DNA from: Halosegnis longus
Lineage (GTDB): Archaea; Halobacteriota; Halobacteria; Halobacteriales; Haloarculaceae
NCBI RefSeq assembly: GCF_009663395.1
Contig: NZ_QKNW01000002.1
Coordinates: 1-64,000, forward strand
DNA: 64,000 nt
Direction of reading: 5' to 3'
Part shown: in pieces, positions 44,801-51,352 of the stretch
How positions within the stretch are numbered: the stretch's first letter is position 1
Layout of the letters: each line of letters begins with the position of its first letter
Notes under the pieces: model-generated
Databases searched by the model: none
What the model was told of the DNA's origin: nothing
Seen by the model: only the letters and a program-made list of their open reading frames with translations
Program-made: the position numbers and the translations under genes

Positions 44801-46122
44801 GCCGGCTCCATCGTGATGGTGTCGCCGATGGTCCCGGTCGCTGGCCCGTCAGCTCTGCTTGAGTAGACGGTTACCTGGCCGGAGGCAGCAAGTTCGTAGT
44901 TGCCCTGTGCGTCGGTGTAGCCGAGCACGTTGCCGTTCTGGACGAGTGGTGCGCCGGGGACCGGTGAGCCGTCAGAGGTTTCGACAGTGCCGGTGGTGGT
45001 CTCTGGGATGTACTCTGCGGTGTAGGAGACATCATCCACATAGTACTCGCTTTTACCTACCGCCGCAACGTCGGGGATAGGTATGTCTGGTTGACTGATT
45101 GTTTTTTCGTACGTTTCGCCATTCCCTTCGACAGTAACCTCAATCTGGTTATTGTTTCCAGCAATTCGGAAGTCAAATGTCCCAGGTTGTGTCGTCACGC
45201 CCTGGATAGGGTACTCATTCGTTACACCATTTTTATCAACAACAATATCGATAGCTTCGTCAGCAGTATTAAGATTGACAGCCAGCAAATCGCCACCATC
45301 AGGATCTCCGACTTCAAACCCACCAGGATTGACATATTGGTCCTTTGTCTCTGACCGAATAACGGTGCCCTCTAGCGTGAAATCCGCTGTTGTGCCCGTC
45401 GCGGAGTGACGAGCGCGTCCAGTAAGCACCTTCTTTCCGTCTTGCATCACCACCTCACCATAATAAGGCGTAGACCAGCCTGCCGGCAGTTCTCCAGTCG
45501 GGGTTGATTCGAAGTCTTGCGTGAAGTCAGAGTCTGCTGTCGCAACACTCGCCTCAGACTGCCCGGTCGGCGACATCGTCCCGAGCGGCACGCCACCGAC
45601 AACAACGAATGCGGTCATCGCGACAATTGCGACCGACCGCCCCGAGGGCGACCGCCGCCGAACTTGCCCCACCAACTCCCGCGGCGCGAACGCAACTGTC
45701 GCGCCACCGAGTGTGAATAGCCCGACCGTCGCAATCTCGCCCCACGGCGCGGTCTCGGGCCACCCGCCCACGGTGAGCACGCCACCGACGTTCGCGGCGG
45801 TGACGACCCACGGGCCGAGCGCGAGCAGGCTGGCCATGCCCCAGCCGACGTGCTGATTGACCCGATGCTCGTCGGCGACGAGGCGCGTAGCCACCTCGCT
45901 TGCCCCAGCGACGAACGCAAGAAAGACGGCGGCCCAGAGCGGGTAGCCGCCGGTTTCGATGAGCGTGCGCGAAAGCGGCCCGATTTCGGTTGCCTGTGCC
46001 GTCCCGACGACGGTGCGTGTCAGCGTCACGTCGACGACGACGCCGGCGAGGGCGACGGCGCGCAGCCGGGAGAGCGACGTGTGGCGAGTGATGCGACTGG
46101 TGATGGATGTGTGCTGTGTCAT
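41833..46122 (-). CDS. 1429-residue membrane-anchored surface protein
   Basis: Residues 1-190 contain about four or five hydrophobic segments (WAAVFLAFVAGASEVATRLV; GMASLLALGPWVVTAANVGG; IVAMTAFVVVGGVPLG). Residues about 195-370 look like a jelly-roll or LamG-like domain. Two carboxypeptidase-regulatory-like modules follow (TTGTVETSDGSPVPGAPLVQ; TGTVTNQAGTPVSNATVEVV), then a coiled-coil region (RNNNEQLMDLYRENLDQQV) and Ig-like domains. The C-terminus has GGFSLGGLIPLSLRRRR as a likely anchor. The size, modules and coupling to a subtilase suggest the main cell-surface or recipient-contact component of the apparatus. The jelly-roll portion differs strongly in base composition (see findings). Confidence 0.78.
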   Translation of the reverse strand: MTQHTSITSRITRHTSLSRLRAVALAGVVVDVTLTRTVVGTAQATEIGPLSRTLIETGGYPLWAAVFLAFVAGASEVATRLVADEHRVNQHVGWGMASLLALGPWVVTAANVGGVLTVGGWPETAPWGEIATVGLFTLGGATVAFAPRELVGQVRRRSPSGRSVAIVAMTAFVVVGGVPLGTMSPTGQSEASVATADSDFTQDFESTPTGELPAGWSTPYYGEVVMQDGKKVLTGRARHSATGTTADFTLEGTVIRSETKDQYVNPGGFEVGDPDGGDLLAVNLNTADEAIDIVVDKNGVTNEYPIQGVTTQPGTFDFRIAGNNNQIEVTVEGNGETYEKTISQPDIPIPDVAAVGKSEYYVDDVSYTAEYIPETTTGTVETSDGSPVPGAPLVQNGNVLGYTDAQGNYELAASGQVTVYSSRADGPATGTIGDTITMEPAKYDNKHDSLNIHYWKVDETDENGEPLGWDIYGAPGTKLDFEVISGPQEGETWTRYADKDLDGNYTSNARFQAPPSGILKITSTYNGVTQDWFVRLKPGGRLMGIRLGNPKEVVSWEDDPPEQLNETNVVRPGDRGGEVVTGTVTNQAGTPVSNATVEVVSVEQQAVEDQLNQTLSEAPTQEDIQQRVDELVGDSIPDIPSAFQTQQSDGFQLTGANAKPSEFDGEYPLVYTREDISANSGFSYFDTAQLSEPAWRDIDAGQQVMLTAVDPTDGRNSGFLNGEYDSQVFGTFENDAAVVVEPLVGEDATSRTTVTLDQRQGGGLGDPSALNYGTVALSDGFYRVSVVDSDISYVIKVGNPIQLLSEEIRADVRDSVEDSVDSTEQRLTDASQQAKNAFDSGAFQRITSSTDADGEFRAVLDNRTETVIVQAYKYPDGQYAFNRTQTGLQNAVSGEDAPAVYFPTRPRRASVPAENLDITMTEVSTNPFGNATAYQDQFEAYLNELKNETFSDLPQALQEGLDGTSREKLEEIATQFEGLRNNNEQLMDLYRENLDQQVDADEVAEELDLDQLSNEELKSQVQAMQQSLTEVQSTVEVLQESGDTVQEDGQNLLSRTWSIGNTGVFSDSVGSDALSVRVTPSDGGETEILSTDSDYLSVTNGPTGTTVALEDYPLGEMDVAQVQLDVATPSGLGTSTSTVTNPAFTANIPELDSMSFSTLSPGPSELVTGEVVPADRTAFGGLDSVTITKPDGSTITPTLDGREFEFSTSGAGAYRIETTFSNSAGNQFTEVQYLDAASSDEQDVPRVRTVSGPTGTYALTGGIDSARVESNAGTETTITAVIGENAEIPGSLHVYTSGLELAPSADVTVAVVRAPDERALERRVNVVLHTPAPGDDAIFRVNGAAVPPGAENSLATLDVRSDGTTADTLTNANGVVTLSTTANPSFWESIVWDFDNLRQDLPLIHIGGFSLGGLIPLSLRRRRNGGESA

Positions 46123-46130
46123 GGGTGGCC

Positions 46131-46709
46131 TCAGTCCTCGTAGTAGTCCTCGACGCTGCCAGGGGAGGTGACGGCAAGCGTCAGGTCGGCGATGATATCC
46201 ACGTCACTCGTGTCTTGGGCGGCTTTCTGCTGGCGGGCCTGTTCGCGAAGCCGGTCACATTCGCGGTCGCGCAGGCTCTCGCGAGCGCGCCAGAGGTCGA
46301 GACACGCCTCGACGATCTCCATGAACGTGTCACGGGGCTGGTCGCCCAGCTCGACCCATGTTCCGAAGCCGCCGGCGAGCGCGCCAGTTTCTTCGTTGAC
46401 GCGGACGGCGGTGAGTTGACTCGCTACCGGGTCGGCCGGCGGGTAGGCGTCGGGCGCGGTGAGTTCGATGTCGATGCCGTCTTTCCGGGCGAGTCCGCAG
46501 AGTGCGGGCGCGCTGTTGGCAAGCAGCCGGTGGGCTTTCCAGGCGGCCTGCTCGCTGGCGGTTGCGCCAGTGGTGTCGTGGCCGGTCTGGTCGTCGGTGC
46601 CGTCAACGTCTTCGCCCCACCAGTTGCGCCCGGCGTAGGGTGAGCCGGACCCGGACTCGGTGGTGCTGGTGTCGGTCGACGGCGCGGTCGCTGATGGATT
46701 AGTTGACAT
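46131..46709 (-). CDS. Hypothetical acidic protein heading the array
   Basis: 192 residues. A disordered Ser/Thr/Gly-rich N-terminus (TSTTESGSGSPYAGRNWWGE) leads to an alpha-helical core (SEQAAWKAHRLLANSAPALC; ESLRDRECDRLREQARQQKA). No signal or membrane helix. Family unknown. It lies nine bases before the surface-protein gene and is the first gene of the leftward array, next to the divergent pilin genes. Confidence 0.68.
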   Translation of the reverse strand: MSTNPSATAPSTDTSTTESGSGSPYAGRNWWGEDVDGTDDQTGHDTTGATASEQAAWKAHRLLANSAPALCGLARKDGIDIELTAPDAYPPADPVASQLTAVRVNEETGALAGGFGTWVELGDQPRDTFMEIVEACLDLWRARESLRDRECDRLREQARQQKAAQDTSDVDIIADLTLAVTSPGSVEDYYED

Positions 46710-47052
46710 GGTGTGAGTGTGAGAGTTGGAACTGCGGACGCATCGCGACGGCCGGGACAGCCGCCGCCGTGCGAGCGGACCGGGTCGGCCTGTAAACCGC
46801 CGGTCGTCAGCACGTTCCCCTGCGCGGGACGGACCCGCCGCGAGCGTGTTACCACCGCTTTGGCACGACTCCCCTTAGCAAAATGGCCGTGTATACATCG
46901 CTGTGCGCGTGGAGGTCGTGGCTAGTGTTAGCTGGCTTATCAAACACGCGTTTGTGAATAACAAGCGTGCTTGTGAACCGCCGGCACGAAGCGGTACTCG
47001 CCAGAATTACTACTTAAACAGTTCTCTCAAATCGGGAGAATGAGCGGGAGGA
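46710..47052. promoter_or_regulatory. Divergent control region with two palindromes
   Basis: Gene-free gap between the leftward array and the rightward pilin genes. Two adjacent palindromes are visible: CAAAC-ACGC-GTTTG (46941-46954) and ACAAGC-GT-GCTTGT (46961-46974), each followed by GTGAA. They are suitable operators for coordinated control of array and pilins. Nothing else recognised in the rest of the gap. Confidence 0.5.
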
Positions 47053-47252
47053 TTTAACATTCATGGGCGCGTCACTACGGCTAGACCGCGCGCTGACGCG
47101 ACCGGTGGCTTGTGCTCTCGGTCGTTGACGAGTCCGCAAGGAGAGAGAACGGAGGACAGTCACCACCTGTCCAGCCTCAAGAGTACGGTTGCGTGTCATG
47201 CTCAAAAATCCTTGGGCCGGCTCGGTGTCTGACGCGCTGGTTGTCAACCAAT
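47053..47252 (+). promoter_or_regulatory. Promoter and conserved leader of pilin gene 1
   Basis: TATA-like TTTAAC at 47053 lies 29 bases before TAGACCGCGCGCTGACGC, where transcription probably begins, giving a leader of about 170 bases. A hairpin GGACAG-TCACCAC-CTGTCC is at 47154-47172, preceded by AGGAGAGAGAACGGA. The whole arrangement is duplicated before pilin gene 2 with identical TATA-to-motif spacing. A long leader is unusual for haloarchaea, where leaderless mRNAs dominate. Confidence 0.6.
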
Positions 47253-47666
47253 ATGGAAATTAACAATCTGTTCGACGACGATACAGCCGTCTCGCCTGTT
47301 ATTGGCGTGATACTAATGGTGGCAATCACTGTCATTCTGGCAGCTGTTATCGGGACGTTCGTGCTCGGACTTGGCGACAACGTCCAGAGTACGCCAACAG
47401 CCACGTTTAGCTTCGACTACTCGAACAACGGTGATGAGGTCACCATCACGCACGACGGTGGCGAGACGATTCCGGGAGACCAGTTGGATACGGTGGTAGC
47501 CGGTAGCGACGCTAGTAGCGACTGGCCAACAGGAAGTGACATAAGTTCTGGCGACAGTATCACTATCAGTAGTGGTCTTAATGCCGATGACGAAATCCGT
47601 GTCGTCTGGAGTTCGACCAACGGCGATACGACCCAGACACTTGCGAGTAGTGAAGTTCCAAACTAA
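47253..47666 (+). CDS. Type IV pilin-like protein 1
   Basis: 137 residues with the archaeal pilin N-terminal motif: DDDTAVSPVIGVILMVAITV followed by ILAAVIGTFVLGLG. The processing site for prepilin peptidase (PibD) should lie just before the hydrophobic helix, after the short acidic leader. The rest is a short Ser/Thr/Asp-rich beta domain (FSFDYSNNGDEVTITHDGGE). It is probably an adhesion or conjugation pilus subunit, possibly working with the divergent transfer array. The 48-codon longer reading upstream overlaps the leader and is rejected. Confidence 0.88.
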   Translation: MEINNLFDDDTAVSPVIGVILMVAITVILAAVIGTFVLGLGDNVQSTPTATFSFDYSNNGDEVTITHDGGETIPGDQLDTVVAGSDASSDWPTGSDISSGDSITISSGLNADDEIRVVWSSTNGDTTQTLASSEVPN

Positions 47667-47837
47667 CTGACGAACTCCCTGCTGTGCAGCCGTTTTTTCA
47701 CGACGACACTACCCGGTAGCTGCGGCGGCGTCCATACAGCGATGTGTTCGGCCGGCTATTCGAAACGCTAGCCCAGCACACGCTGACAGGCTCGCCTGAC
47801 GCGGATATTTCTCACACCGAGAAGATACCCATCAGTC

Positions 47838-48037
47838 TTTAATAACAGTGGAAGTGTACATACAGATAGACCGCGCGCTGACGCACCCGGTGGCTTGTGC
47901 CTGCGGGTGTCAACGAGAGCAAAAGGAGAGAGAACGGAGGACAGTCACCACCTGTCTATCCTCAAGGAGATATGTTGCGCGCATATCTCGCCCCCCTCTA
48001 CTGGCTCGGTGTCTGACGTGCTGGTTCCAAACATACA
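47838..48037 (+). promoter_or_regulatory. Promoter and conserved leader of pilin gene 2
   Basis: TATA-like TTTAATAAC at 47838, again 29 bases before TAGACCGCGCGCTGACGC (47867). The hairpin GGACAG-TCACCAC-CTGTCT sits at 47939-47957; one base pair changes from G-C to G-T, so pairing is retained. GAGAGAGAACGGAGGACAGT is shared with copy 1 and a CTGGCTCGGTGTCTGACG-like tail is also shared. The sequence between the pilin 1 stop and this leader shows no other gene. Confidence 0.6.
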
Positions 48038-48472
48038 ATGAATATCAAACAACTGTTCGACGACGATACAGCCGTCTCGCCTGTTATTGGCGTGATACTA
48101 ATGGTGGCAATCACTGTCATCCTTGCTGCGGTGATTGGCACGTTCGTGCTCGGACTTGGCGACAACGTCCAGAGTACGCCAACAGCACAGTTCAGCTTCG
48201 ATTACGATACAGGCGCATCACCGGCTACAGTCACTATCACGCACGACGGTGGCGAGACGATTCCCGCAGACCAGCTGGAAATCGTGACAAGTAGCAGTGG
48301 CAATGGCGGCGATTGGAACAGTGCAGGCACCGGTACCACAGTAACTGACGTGAGTTCTGGTACGAGCCGCACTATCGAGTACGCTACCGGTGAAGAGATC
48401 CGTGTTGTCTGGAGTTCGGGCAACGGCGACACGACCCAGACGCTTGCGACCAGCGAAGCACCGAGCAGCTAA
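48038..48472 (+). CDS. Type IV pilin-like protein 2
   Basis: 144 residues, a paralogue of the previous gene. The first about 55 residues are almost identical, including the DNA encoding TAVSPVIGVILMVAITVILA, whereas the C-terminal surface part (TSSSGNGGDWNSAGTGTTVT) has diverged and is longer. The two genes thus form a tandem duplication that includes promoter and leader. Alternative or mixed pilus subunits are plausible. Confidence 0.88.
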   Translation: MNIKQLFDDDTAVSPVIGVILMVAITVILAAVIGTFVLGLGDNVQSTPTAQFSFDYDTGASPATVTITHDGGETIPADQLEIVTSSSGNGGDWNSAGTGTTVTDVSSGTSRTIEYATGEEIRVVWSSGNGDTTQTLATSEAPSS

Positions 48473-48541
48473 CGACCGCTTCACGCAGCCCTTTCTTTCG
48501 CGACCACAACACTCGATAGCCCCGGGTGTGTCAATTCGATA

Positions 48542-49378
48542 ATGCTCCCCGACCGCCCCGACCGCGAACGCCGGCTCGCAAACACCTACGCCGACAGAGG
48601 CGGCCAAACGGGCTGGGAGCGCGTCGAAGACTACCGCGAAATCCGTCGGTACTGTGCAGAACACCCCAACGACGGGTCCCAAGCCGTTGCGACCGCGATG
48701 GACATGAAACGCGGGCGGATTCGCGGCTGGGTTGATGCAACAAGTCGTCCCGAACCGGCCCACGCAATCGAGGTAGCCGACCAGCACGGCTGGCTGGACT
48801 GCGAGCTGTCCGACCGAATCGGGGCAGCGTGGACCATCGCGCATGCGTGGGTGTGTGCTGGTGGGTCGCTGTCTGGTCCCTCATTCACCGCGCGGTTTGC
48901 CCTCGGAGACGACGATCCAGCTGCGGCACTCCGTGAGGCGCTTAATGTGCTCGGGATGGCGACGACTGAGCATGGGGACCCGGACGCTGGCCGTGGACGT
49001 GAACTCCAGCCAGCAGCGAATGGCTCCGTATTCGGGCGATTCTTGTACGGTATCCTCGACGCGCCGCTCGGGGCAAAAGCCGATGGGGACCGCCGCGTCC
49101 CGACATGGGTGCAGGATGCGCCGCCAGCCGTCGCGCTCCGGTGGCTCCAGACGCTGGTCAGCGTTCGTGGAACACCTGTCGACACGGAACAACACGCCTA
49201 CGCGGTCAGGCTCCAAGCGGAGCGCCGCGGCGACGCGTGGTGGCAGGGACTGGCAACACAGATGCGGCGTGTGTGCCCGGCTGACTCGGTGACGCTCGGG
49301 GAGCAGAGTCTGCTACTGCGCCCGGAGGCAGCGGCGGTCCTCGACCAGCCGCCGACACTGCCGGCGCTGGAGAGCTAG
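48542..49378 (+). CDS. HTH protein with LAGLIDADG-like domain
   Basis: 278 residues. The N-terminus is an HTH-like region (YREIRRYCAEHPNDGSQAVA; MKRGRIRGWVDATSRP). The remainder resembles a two-repeat LAGLIDADG homing-endonuclease fold: SDRIGAAWTIAHAWVCAGGS aligns with AYLLGYLLGDGS-type starts, and VPTWVQDAPPAVALRWLQTL with the P-E-W...FLRGLFDADG region. The catalytic acidic residues are not obvious, so it is probably a domesticated DNA-binding protein, as in bacterial WhiA. It lies between the pilin genes and the second Orc module. Confidence 0.5.
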   Translation: MLPDRPDRERRLANTYADRGGQTGWERVEDYREIRRYCAEHPNDGSQAVATAMDMKRGRIRGWVDATSRPEPAHAIEVADQHGWLDCELSDRIGAAWTIAHAWVCAGGSLSGPSFTARFALGDDDPAAALREALNVLGMATTEHGDPDAGRGRELQPAANGSVFGRFLYGILDAPLGAKADGDRRVPTWVQDAPPAVALRWLQTLVSVRGTPVDTEQHAYAVRLQAERRGDAWWQGLATQMRRVCPADSVTLGEQSLLLRPEAAAVLDQPPTLPALES

Positions 49379-49520
49379 ATCACGGGGCGAGCGGTCTCGC
49401 CCCAGTTGCGTCTGTCTTGCGACGGGACACAAGTATGAACCCGCGGTAGGGGTCTGTTCATCCCCGCGCGGCACTCTGTTCTCACGGCCAGTACGCATAA
49501 TTCTGCCGGGTGGTCGCACC

Positions 49521-49548
49521 AAATGAAGTAAATGAAGCAAATGAAACG
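49521..49548 (+). promoter_or_regulatory. Triple 9-base repeat before second orc gene
   Basis: Three units at exact 9-base steps (49521, 49530, 49539): AAATGAAGT, AAATGAAGC, AAATGAAACG. They end 41 bases before the ATG of the Orc1/Cdc6 gene. An almost identical array precedes the small wHTH gene that follows, at the same distance. Confidence 0.75.
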
Positions 49549-49589
49549 ACCCGTTGCATTTGATAACCCCATGAGTTGTAATCGCACAT

Positions 49590-50624
49590 ATGCTGCAGAA
49601 CGTCAACGCGTTCCGCCTCGACGAGCCGCCGCGCTCAGTCGTCGGGCGGAACCCTGAACAACAGGCGCTATCGCGCTGTCTCAAGCCGATTGCCGATGGT
49701 GACCCCGGACAGTCAGCGGTGCTTGAGGGGCCAGCGGGCGCGGGGAAGACGACGGTCGCGCACTCCACGCTCACGCGCCTGCGCGAACAGTCGATTGCGG
49801 CCAACACCGCCCACGTCCACTGCTCGGGCATGTCGCGGTACACGCTGCTTGAGACGCTCGGCCGGGAGACAGGCGTCGGGCCAAGTGGCCACGCACGGTC
49901 GGCCGCCGACATGCTCGACCGCCTGCGTGAGTTGACCGAGCCGTGGGTCATCGTGCTCGATGAGGTCGACGGTCTCAAAGACCGCAGTGCGATTACCGAT
50001 ATCTGGTCACTGCGTGAGGTGACGTTGGTCGCGATTACGAACAACGAACCGCGACTGCAGGCGGCGCTCGACGAGCACGGCAAATCGCGAATTCGTGCCA
50101 TGACGACCATCAGCTTCGATAGCTATTCCGACGCCGAACTCATCGATATCATGCGGGAGCGCATTGAGTGGGGCCTGTCGACCGCCGGCACGGTGCCCGA
50201 CGACCAGCTCGAACTGATTGCGCGTGCCGCCGATGGCGATGCCCGCAACGCGATTTCGATTCTCTCCCAGTCAATTCGCGCGGCCGAAGAAGATGGCCGG
50301 ACGACTGTGACGCGCGCCGACGTGGTGGAAGACGGTATCGACCGAGCAGCCGAAGAAATCCGGGACAAGCAACTCAGCAAGCATTCGCACCACCACCGCG
50401 CGGTCTTCGACGCGCTGGACGATGGCGGCGAGTGTGGGCTTGAGACGCTCTACGAGCGGTACACGCAGGCCGTGTCGGACCCGCGCAGCCAACGGCAGAT
50501 GTCGAACTATATCTCAGACCTCGTCGAGTACGACCTTATCGAGCGCCGGGGGCCGCGACAGGACCGGACGTTCGTCACGCGACCGCCAATTACGATTTCA
50601 TTAGAAAACCACCAGACACCGTAG
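49590..50624 (+). CDS. Orc1/Cdc6-family AAA+ ATPase (second copy)
   Basis: 344 residues. Walker A GPAGAGKT at residues 47-54, Walker B IVLDEVDG at about 121-128, sensor region TLVAITNNEPRL, lid GDARNAISILSQSIRAAEED, and C-terminal winged helix (CGLETLYERYTQAV). Size and layout match the first copy at 12.2 kb, but the sequences have diverged. It may be an initiator for this element or a regulator. The upstream 210 bases contain the triple 9-base repeat and no other gene. Confidence 0.9.
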   Translation: MLQNVNAFRLDEPPRSVVGRNPEQQALSRCLKPIADGDPGQSAVLEGPAGAGKTTVAHSTLTRLREQSIAANTAHVHCSGMSRYTLLETLGRETGVGPSGHARSAADMLDRLRELTEPWVIVLDEVDGLKDRSAITDIWSLREVTLVAITNNEPRLQAALDEHGKSRIRAMTTISFDSYSDAELIDIMRERIEWGLSTAGTVPDDQLELIARAADGDARNAISILSQSIRAAEEDGRTTVTRADVVEDGIDRAAEEIRDKQLSKHSHHHRAVFDALDDGGECGLETLYERYTQAVSDPRSQRQMSNYISDLVEYDLIERRGPRQDRTFVTRPPITISLENHQTP

Positions 50625-50636
50625 CGACTCGCCAGC

Positions 50637-50664
50637 AAATGAAGCTCATGAAGCAAATGAAACG
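50637..50664 (+). promoter_or_regulatory. Triple 9-base repeat before small wHTH gene
   Basis: CAAATGAAG, CTCATGAAG, CAAATGAAACG, again at 9-base steps, ending 41 bases before the ATG. The middle unit carries two changes compared with the copy before the Orc1/Cdc6 gene. The equal distance to both starts implies the same regulator. Confidence 0.75.
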
Positions 50665-50705
50665 CCCCGTCTGTACTGATACGTGGCAGGCTGGTAGGCC
50701 GACGT

Positions 50706-51002
50706 ATGAGTGCCGATGCTGCTGGCGACCCGGATTACGACCTGATTGCTGAGGAGCTCGGGCTGAACAGTGATAGCGGACCGGAGACCCATCTGCGGAA
50801 GTGCGTGACTGAACTCCGCGAGGCGCTGGCGCGAGCGGCTGGACGTGGTGAGTACGAGCACACAACGGCGTCCGCCTCGCGACTCGTCGGCTACCCCGCA
50901 CCGGTCGTCGGTGAAGCACTCCGGGCGATGGCTGCCGACGCGCCCGATCTACTCGAACACACAGACGACGGGTGGCGGTTCATGCCGCCGGAGGAAGAGT
51001 GA
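50706..51002 (+). CDS. Small winged-helix protein of the second Orc module
   Basis: 98 residues: a helical N-terminus (DLIAEELGLNSDSGPETHLR), an HTH-like region (EHTTASASRLVGYPAPVVGE and ALRAMAADAPDLL) and a short beta tail (HTDDGWRFMPPEEE). No named family. Its length, acidic C-terminus and location after an Orc1/Cdc6 gene, with a shared private promoter element, parallel the gene at 13308-13604, although the sequences are hardly alike. A palindrome lies eight bases after the stop. Confidence 0.72.
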   Translation: MSADAAGDPDYDLIAEELGLNSDSGPETHLRKCVTELREALARAAGRGEYEHTTASASRLVGYPAPVVGEALRAMAADAPDLLEHTDDGWRFMPPEEE

Positions 51003-51010
51003 GGCCGGTT

Positions 51011-51033
51011 TCGTTCGTACGCGATACGAACGA
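51011..51033. promoter_or_regulatory. Perfect palindrome, copy 2
   Basis: TCGTTCGTA-CGCGA-TACGAACGA: 9-base perfect arms, 5-base spacer, sharing 8 bases of each arm and four of five spacer bases with 19987-20009. It is not at a promoter: it lies between the wHTH stop and convergent genes. This favours a partition-like, silencing or looping site over a simple operator. Confidence 0.7.
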
Positions 51034-51151
51034 CGTGGCACTTACTCGTCGGAGTGAAACCAGCGATAGAGGAAGGCAGGGCCGCGCCGACTCCGGACCC
51101 CTTTCTCGGCCATCGTCAATTCGTCATCACCGCCAGAAGAGTCGCACATGG

Positions 51152-51352
51152 TCACTCGTCATCATCCGGTTTCGACTGGTCATCGAGCGGCGAGGAAATA
51201 CCGAGGAATCTGAAAAATCGTCGCAGTCGCTCGGAACCGTGGCGACTGTACTCAACAGAGATGTCGTCTCTGTCAACGCCTTCCGGCGTATAATCCACCG
51301 CACTCGAACCTCCGTCGTCGGTGGTTTGACTCATATTACCAACGTTACTCAC
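51152..51352 (-). CDS. Small acidic partner of membrane protein
   Basis: 66 residues, acidic and mostly disordered (DDGGSSAVDYTPEGVDRDDI) with one basic segment (HGSERLRRFFRFLGI). The start overlaps the membrane-protein gene by ATGA. No family. It could be an antitoxin-like or regulatory partner; evidence is positional only. Confidence 0.6.
   Translation of the reverse strand: MSNVGNMSQTTDDGGSSAVDYTPEGVDRDDISVEYSRHGSERLRRFFRFLGISSPLDDQSKPDDDE

Noticed and set aside
49521-50664. 9-base repeats as CRISPR or minisatellite
   Set aside because: Only three units each, no spacers, and identical distance to two start codons; regulatory repeats fit better.
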